This document shows positions 13,648 to 17,977 of a stretch of DNA of 17,977 nucleotides, piece by piece. Origin of the DNA: Paracoccaceae bacterium. GTDB lineage: Bacteria > Pseudomonadota > Alphaproteobacteria > Rhodobacterales > Rhodobacteraceae. The stretch lies in assembly GCA_003500165.1 (NCBI GenBank), contig DNSZ01000090.1:1-17977 (forward strand). Direction: 5' to 3'. A program made the position numbers and the translations under genes. The notes beneath the pieces were generated by a model. It saw nothing but the letters and a program-made list of their open reading frames with translations. It did no database searches and was not told where the DNA came from. Numbering within the stretch: position 1 is the first letter of the stretch; each line of letters begins with the position of its first letter.

Positions 13648-15042
13648 CTATCCGACGGAGGGGGCATAGGTGCTGTGTGACGCCCCGATCGCGCGCAGCC
13701 GGTAGACGAAGCGCACGGTCAGGCTGGCCGCCGCCAATGCCAGCCCGATCACCAGGCCGCTCCACACGCCGGGGCCGCCGAATCCGGCCTCGATGCCGAG
13801 GAAATAGCCCGCCGGCGCGCCGACGGCCCAATAGCTGAGCGCCGCCAGCACCATCGGCACGCGGGTGTCCTGAATGCCGCGCAGCAGCCCCAGCGCCATC
13901 ACCTGCGCGGCATCGGCGAACTGGAACAGGGCGGCAAACGCCAGCAGCGTCACCCCGATGGTCACGATATGCGGCGCCATGGGATCGTCGGCATCGAGGA
14001 ACAGACCGATCAGGGTTTCGGGCAGCAACAGGAACGCCGACACGGTCAGCAGCCCGAACGCCGCCGAACAGCCCGCGGCGACGATGGCGCCGCGTCGCAG
14101 CCCGACCATGTCGTTGCGACCGAGCGCCTGACCGGCGCGCACCGTCGCCGTCTGGGACAGCCCCACATGCACCATGAAGCTGACGGCGGCGAGTTCGAGG
14201 GCAATGCCATGGGCGGCCAGCATGTCGGTCCCCAGCAGGCCCATCATGCTGGCACTGACGAAAAACAGCCCGGCCTCGGCCAGGGTCGTCAGGCCGATCG
14301 GCCAGCCAAGCCGGAAGACCTGGCCGAACCCTGCCCAGTCGGGCCGCCACAGCCGGACGAACAGGGCATGCGGCCGCAGGCGCGGCGCCAGACCGGCCCA
14401 GGCCGCGAGCGCGCCCAGCGCCCCCAATTGCGACAGGACCGAGGCGATGGCAGCCCCCTGCAGGCCCAGCTCCGGCGCGCCCCAATTGCCAAAGATCAGC
14501 GCCCAGTTGGCGGCCGCGTTGACCAGCGCCGACAGCAGCGTCGCCCACAGCACGACCCGGGTATGCTCCAGCGCCGAGAGATGGCTTTTCAGCACCATCG
14601 CCAGCAGGGCCGGGAACATCCCCCAGCCGGCGATCCGCAGATAGGCCTGGGTGTCGGCGGCAACGCTTGGCACCTGGCCCAATTCAAGCAGCCACACCTC
14701 CGACCACAGCATCAGCGGCAGGACCAGGGCCGCATAGATCGCCGACAGCCACATCCCCATCCGGGTCACGCGGCGCAGCCTGGTCTCGTCGCCCTCGACC
14801 GCGGCACTGGCGACAAGGGGGATCACCGCCCAGGCAAAACCCGAGCCGACCAGCATCAGCAGCATGAACACCGAGGCCCCCAGAAAACCCGCGGCCAGCG
14901 GTTCCACCCCATACCAGCCCAGCATTGCGGTATCGGTTACCCCGATGGCGATCTGTGCCAGATGGCTGCCGGCCAGCGGCAGGCCCAGGACGAGCACGGC
15001 GCGCAGATGACCGCGCCAGGACAGGGTGTGGGGTGTGGCCAT
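13648..15042 (-). CDS. MATE-family multidrug/toxin exporter (NorM-like)
   Basis: An inner-membrane antiporter that expels drugs or metabolites using a Na+ or H+ gradient. Its 464 residues and about 12 hydrophobic helices match the MATE family. Family stretches include LGLPLAGSHLAQIAIGVTDT, AMLGWYG, the second-half counterpart LGWPIGLTTLAEAGLFFVSA and the AALSYWAVGAPAGYFLG helix. The ATG at 15042 is preceded directly by GGGGA, too close for a normal ribosome site, so initiation may be weak or coupled. It follows the Crp/Fnr gene across 79 bases on the same strand and may be its target. Substrate cannot be read from sequence. Very sure of family. Confidence 0.94.
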   Translation of the reverse strand: MATPHTLSWRGHLRAVLVLGLPLAGSHLAQIAIGVTDTAMLGWYGVEPLAAGFLGASVFMLLMLVGSGFAWAVIPLVASAAVEGDETRLRRVTRMGMWLSAIYAALVLPLMLWSEVWLLELGQVPSVAADTQAYLRIAGWGMFPALLAMVLKSHLSALEHTRVVLWATLLSALVNAAANWALIFGNWGAPELGLQGAAIASVLSQLGALGALAAWAGLAPRLRPHALFVRLWRPDWAGFGQVFRLGWPIGLTTLAEAGLFFVSASMMGLLGTDMLAAHGIALELAAVSFMVHVGLSQTATVRAGQALGRNDMVGLRRGAIVAAGCSAAFGLLTVSAFLLLPETLIGLFLDADDPMAPHIVTIGVTLLAFAALFQFADAAQVMALGLLRGIQDTRVPMVLAALSYWAVGAPAGYFLGIEAGFGGPGVWSGLVIGLALAAASLTVRFVYRLRAIGASHSTYAPSVG

Positions 15043-15121
15043 TCCCCGGCCTAGACGCAGCGCGACAACCGGGCAAGAGACGAAGGACCGGCGCGCGTCC
15101 CCCCACCCATCCCGGGAACGC

Positions 15122-15841
15122 CTAGCCGCCGCAGGCCCGCATCAGCCCGACCCGGTCGCAGACCCGGATGCGGCCATAGCCGCATTCGATCAGGCCCTGA
15201 TCCTGCAGCCGCCGCAGGCTGCGCTGCACGGTCGGTTGCGACAGCGCCAGCATCTCCGACAGGACCGCCTGGGACAGGTTCAGCCAGCCATCGGCGCATG
15301 GTGCGGTTTCGAGCTGATAGAGCAGCCGCAGGCCGATCCGCGCCTCGGACGAGGCGACGCCCAGATTGGCCACCAACCGCAGGGCAAGCGCCATGTTGCG
15401 ATATGTCAGGGCATAAAGCGCGCGCACCAGATCGGGCCGCGTCCGCGACAGCGCCAGCACCGGCGCGCCAGGCAGATGCACCAGCGTCGCCGGCGTCGCC
15501 GCGCGCAGGGTCACCAGCCGCGGCGCATCGCTCAGCAGGGCCAGATCGCCGATCCAGAATCCCGTCTCGGCGCGGTGGACCGTGAAATCAAGCCCCTGTT
15601 CGCCCGGGATGGCGATGTCGATCGCCCCGCCCACCAGACCGTAAAGCCCATCGGGCCGATCCCCGACATGATAGAGCGTGGCGCCCCGCTTGACCCGTCG
15701 CAAACGGGCAAGGCCGCCCAGCGCCGCCTGCAATTCCGGCGAAAGCTCGGCAAACCAGCCGGCCTGGCCCAGGCTGTGCAACGCGGCCGCCAGTTCCGGA
15801 TCGGCGGGCGGCGCATCGGGAAGTCGGGCGGCAGAGCGCAC
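15122..15841 (-). CDS. Crp/Fnr-family transcriptional regulator
   Basis: A 239-residue regulator with an N-terminal cyclic-nucleotide-binding-type beta roll (about 30-140, GATLYHVGDRPDGLYGLVGG, TGFWIGDLALLSDAPRLVTL), a dimer helix (about 145-175), and a C-terminal winged helix-turn-helix. The recognition region is LSEMLALSQPTVQRSLRRLQ. It lacks the N-terminal Cys cluster of FNR and so is unlikely to bind an iron-sulfur cluster. The Glu-Arg pattern needed for cAMP is also not evident, and the ligand is unknown. The start is a GTG at 15841 with a weak GGA ribosome site. An out-of-frame ATG pair nearby is not usable. It diverges from the sulfatase gene and is upstream of the MATE gene, so either could be regulated. 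Confidence 0.9.
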   Translation of the reverse strand: MRSAARLPDAPPADPELAAALHSLGQAGWFAELSPELQAALGGLARLRRVKRGATLYHVGDRPDGLYGLVGGAIDIAIPGEQGLDFTVHRAETGFWIGDLALLSDAPRLVTLRAATPATLVHLPGAPVLALSRTRPDLVRALYALTYRNMALALRLVANLGVASSEARIGLRLLYQLETAPCADGWLNLSQAVLSEMLALSQPTVQRSLRRLQDQGLIECGYGRIRVCDRVGLMRACGG

Positions 15842-16009
15842 GGCGAATCCATCATTTGATCTGGTTGCGGCAATCGGGCACAGCTACTCTCGGTTATGAC
15901 GGCCGCGCGTCGCGGTCGCAAGCGTGCCGAGCCGGGTGCGTGTCATGCCGTGCGATCACGATGTCGCGCGCATGGCTGCGCTGTCCGCTCTGATCGAAGG
16001 GAGAGCTAC

Positions 16010-17602
16010 ATGCCATCTGTCACCACCACCGCCCGGCGACTTGCCGCCGCCGCGGTCCTGCTGCCGCTGGCAGCCGTCGCTGCGCAGGCGCAGGACGACA
16101 AGCCGAACATCCTGGCCATCTGGGGCGACGATATCGGCATTTCCAACATCTCGGCCTACACCTTTGGCCTGGTTGGCTATCAGACGCCGAATATCGACCG
16201 GATCGCGGACGAAGGGATCATGTTCACCGACTATTACGGCGAGCAGTCCTGCACCGCCGGCCGGTCGACCTTCATCACCGGGCAGACGGCGTTTCGCACC
16301 GGCCTCAGCAAGGTGGGCATGCCGGGCGCGCCGCAGGGCATGAAGGAACAGGACGTCACCATCGCCGCGCTTCTGAAAGAGCAGGGCTATGCCACCGGGC
16401 AGTTCGGCAAGAACCATCTGGGCGACCTTGACGAGCATCTGCCGACGAATCACGGCTTCGACGAGTTCTTCGGCAACCTCTATCACCTGAATGCCGAGGA
16501 AGAGCCCGAGAATGAAGACTACCCAGCCGACCTCGTATTGGAAGACGGGCGGACCTTCGCCGAAGCTTTCGGGCCGCGCGGGGTGATCCGGTCCTCCGCC
16601 GATGGCGAGATCGAGGATACCGGCCCGCTGACCCGCCAGCGCATGCAGACGGTGGACGACGAAACCATTGCGGCAGCCATCGACTTCATCAAGCGGCAAG
16701 AGGAACAGGGCGTGCCCTGGTTCGTCTGGTGGAACGGCACGCGGATGCATTTCCGCACCTATGTCAGCGAAGAGCGCCGCGCCATGGCCAACGAGATCGT
16801 CGGCCGCCATGTCGACGAATACGCCGCGGGCATGATCGAACACGACATGCATGTGGGCCAGTTCCTCGACCTGCTCGACGAGCTCGGCATCGCCGAGGAG
16901 ACCCTGGTGTTCTACTCCACCGATAACGGCCCGCATATGAACACCTGGCCCGATGCGTCCTGGTCGCCGTTCCGGGGTGAAAAGAACACCAACTGGGAAG
17001 GTGCCTTCCGCGTGCCCGCCATGGCGCGCTGGCCCGGCAAGATCGAGGCCGGCCGGGTCTCGAACGAGATCATGCACCATATGGACTGGCTGCCGACTTT
17101 CCTGGCCATGACGGGTGTCGATGACATCAAGGAACAGCTCGTGGGCGACGGCGTTCGCGCGATCGGGCGTGACTATCGGGTGCACCTCGATGGCTACAAC
17201 ACGCTGCCCTATCTGCTGGGCGAGGAAGACACGACGCCGCGCAACGAGATCTTCTATTTCTCGGACACCGGCGACATGACCGCACTGCGCTATGACGAAT
17301 GGAAGATCATCTTCCTAGAGCATCGCTTCCCGCAGACCCTGCGGGCCTGGGCGGAGCCCTGGACCGTCTTGCGCATACCGCTGCTGTTCAACCTGCGGCG
17401 CGATCCCTATGAGCGTGCACAGATCACGTCGAACACCTACTATGACTGGATGATTGACCGCATCTTCATCCTGAACGCCGCGGGGGCGTATGTGAACCGG
17501 TTCCTGGCGACCTTCGAAGAGTTCCCGCCAAGCCAGAAACCGGGAACCTTCACCGTCGGGGATGCAAGGGACAAGATTCTCCAGAATGTGGGCGCGCAAT
17601 AG
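16010..17602 (+). CDS. Secreted type I sulfatase (arylsulfatase-like)
   Basis: Hydrolyses sulfate esters in the periplasm, releasing sulfate from organic sulfates. The 530 residues begin with a Sec signal peptide (ARRLAAAAVLLPLAAVAAQA, cleavage near residue 27). Active-site elements are visible: metal-binding Asp40-Asp41 (WGDDIG), the formylglycine precursor Cys81 in the variant signature SCTAGRSTF (C-x-A-x-R), GKNHLGD, Asp305-Asn306 in STDNGPH, and Lys325 in GEKNTNWEG. It must be matured by a formylglycine-generating enzyme, not seen in the window. The ATG at 16010 has a GAAGGGAG ribosome site; the frame is open back to 15896 but that part is not coding-like. It diverges from the Crp/Fnr gene and is followed by a terminator and a secreted HAD phosphatase. 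Substrate not determined. Confidence 0.94.
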   Translation: MPSVTTTARRLAAAAVLLPLAAVAAQAQDDKPNILAIWGDDIGISNISAYTFGLVGYQTPNIDRIADEGIMFTDYYGEQSCTAGRSTFITGQTAFRTGLSKVGMPGAPQGMKEQDVTIAALLKEQGYATGQFGKNHLGDLDEHLPTNHGFDEFFGNLYHLNAEEEPENEDYPADLVLEDGRTFAEAFGPRGVIRSSADGEIEDTGPLTRQRMQTVDDETIAAAIDFIKRQEEQGVPWFVWWNGTRMHFRTYVSEERRAMANEIVGRHVDEYAAGMIEHDMHVGQFLDLLDELGIAEETLVFYSTDNGPHMNTWPDASWSPFRGEKNTNWEGAFRVPAMARWPGKIEAGRVSNEIMHHMDWLPTFLAMTGVDDIKEQLVGDGVRAIGRDYRVHLDGYNTLPYLLGEEDTTPRNEIFYFSDTGDMTALRYDEWKIIFLEHRFPQTLRAWAEPWTVLRIPLLFNLRRDPYERAQITSNTYYDWMIDRIFILNAAGAYVNRFLATFEEFPPSQKPGTFTVGDARDKILQNVGAQ

Positions 17603-17615
17603 GCGCCACCGCTCT

Positions 17616-17653
17616 CGCCACCCCGGCCCGGAGCCGGGGTGGCGTTTCTTTGT
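17616..17653 (+). terminator. Rho-independent terminator after the sulfatase gene
   Basis: CGCCACCCCGGC (17616-17627) and GCCGGGGTGGCG (17633-17644) form a perfect 12-base-pair stem with a 5-base loop, followed directly by TTTCTTTGT. It starts 13 bases after the sulfatase stop and should end most transcripts before the HAD gene. Confidence 0.9.
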
Positions 17654-17680
17654 CAAATCAAGATGCGAGAAGGATTTCGG

Positions 17681-17977
17681 ATGCGTTTGTCGCTCTCTGT
17701 CTGCGTTTGGACCCTGGCGCTCGGTGCCCTGCCCCTGGCCGCCGACCCGCTGCCGTCATGGAATGCGGGCGCCGCGAAACAGGCCATCACCGGCTTTGTC
17801 GAGAGCGTGACCGATCCGGCCTCGCCCGATTACGTCACCCCCGCCGCGCGCATCGCGGTGTTCGACAATGACGGCACGCTCTGGGCCGAACAGCCGCTCT
17901 ATTTCCAGTTGATCTATGCGATGGACCGGTTGCAGGAAAAGGCCGCCGCCGACCCGTCGATCCTGACCTCGGACGTG
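17681..17977 (+). CDS. Secreted HAD-superfamily phosphatase, cut by window edge
   Basis: The first 99 residues of an exported hydrolase. The N-terminus (MRLSLSVCVWTLALGALP) is a Sec signal peptide with cleavage near residue 21. The HAD motif I follows at about residues 65-75, FDNDGTLWAEQP, where the first Asp is the phosphoryl-accepting nucleophile and the second the acid-base residue. After it comes the helical segment YFQLIYAMDRLQEKAA. The remaining HAD motifs lie outside the window. The ATG at 17681 follows an AGAAGGA ribosome site, 28 bases after the sulfatase terminator. Exported HAD proteins of this type are often found beside sulfatases of this family (general knowledge), which suggests shared use of sulfated or phosphorylated substrates, but expression here looks separate or by read-through. 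Sure of superfamily, not of substrate. Confidence 0.88.
   Translation, partial: MRLSLSVCVWTLALGALPLAADPLPSWNAGAAKQAITGFVESVTDPASPDYVTPAARIAVFDNDGTLWAEQPLYFQLIYAMDRLQEKAAADPSILTSDV

Noticed and set aside
15842..15900. A possible FNR/Crp-type box (TTTGATC...GCAATC) in the Crp/sulfatase divergent region.
   Set aside because: The halves do not match TTGAT-N4-ATCAA; only the short dyad ATCATTTGAT is symmetrical, which is not enough.
15896..16009. A 38-residue N-terminal extension of the sulfatase.
   Set aside because: It is Arg/Cys-rich, would bury the signal peptide, and the ATG at 16010 has a strong ribosome site.

Overview
The window is GC-rich chromosomal DNA from an alphaproteobacterium, most likely of the Rhodobacterales. 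This rests on the base composition and on the gene types: a phaA-phaB polyhydroxyalkanoate pair, short EAL and Crp/Fnr proteins, and a secreted sulfatase next to a secreted HAD phosphatase. It is densely coded. No gene-free stretch exceeds 300 bases; the largest gaps are the divergent Crp/sulfatase region (15842-16009) and the phaA-phaB spacer (2470-2605). I saw no rRNA, tRNA, CRISPR array, insertion sequence or phage gene.

Layout. At 1-570 (-) is the N-terminal part of a GcvA-type LysR regulator, with a palindromic candidate operator just before its start. A 37-residue basic protein runs the other way (684-797). It abuts the stop of a decayed MFS transporter (798-1667, -), which has two internal deletions and is read in three frames. 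Upstream of that is the pha pair (phaA 2606-3781 to phaB 1747-2469, -), whose spacer holds a striking 46-base near-perfect inverted repeat. Then come an EAL phosphodiesterase (3903-4742, -) and, divergently, DNA-3-methyladenine glycosylase I (4824-5390, +).

From 5466 to 10144 lies a compact polysaccharide export locus. On the minus strand, in order of transcription, are a KpsE-like membrane-periplasm adaptor, a KpsT-like ATPase, a PHP-domain metallohydrolase and a galactofuranosyltransferase-like GT2 enzyme. The KpsM-like permease is encoded divergently. The three export parts would form an ABC polysaccharide exporter; the GT2 and PHP proteins would act on the exported glycan or its precursor in the cytoplasm.

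From 10162 to 12210 are a two-subunit 3-oxoacid CoA-transferase (-) and, divergently, leuD (+) without leuC or leuB next to it. The CoA-transferase and the pha genes both handle acetoacetyl-CoA, but they are about 6 kb apart and not one operon.

From 12261 to 15841 a minus-strand run reads Crp/Fnr regulator, MATE transporter, secreted fibronectin-III-like protein, and a membrane-anchored LuxR-type regulator. The last two are close enough to be co-translated. At 16010-17602 (+) is a secreted type I sulfatase with a CTAGR active site, followed by a clear intrinsic terminator. A secreted HAD phosphatase starts after it and runs off the end of the window.
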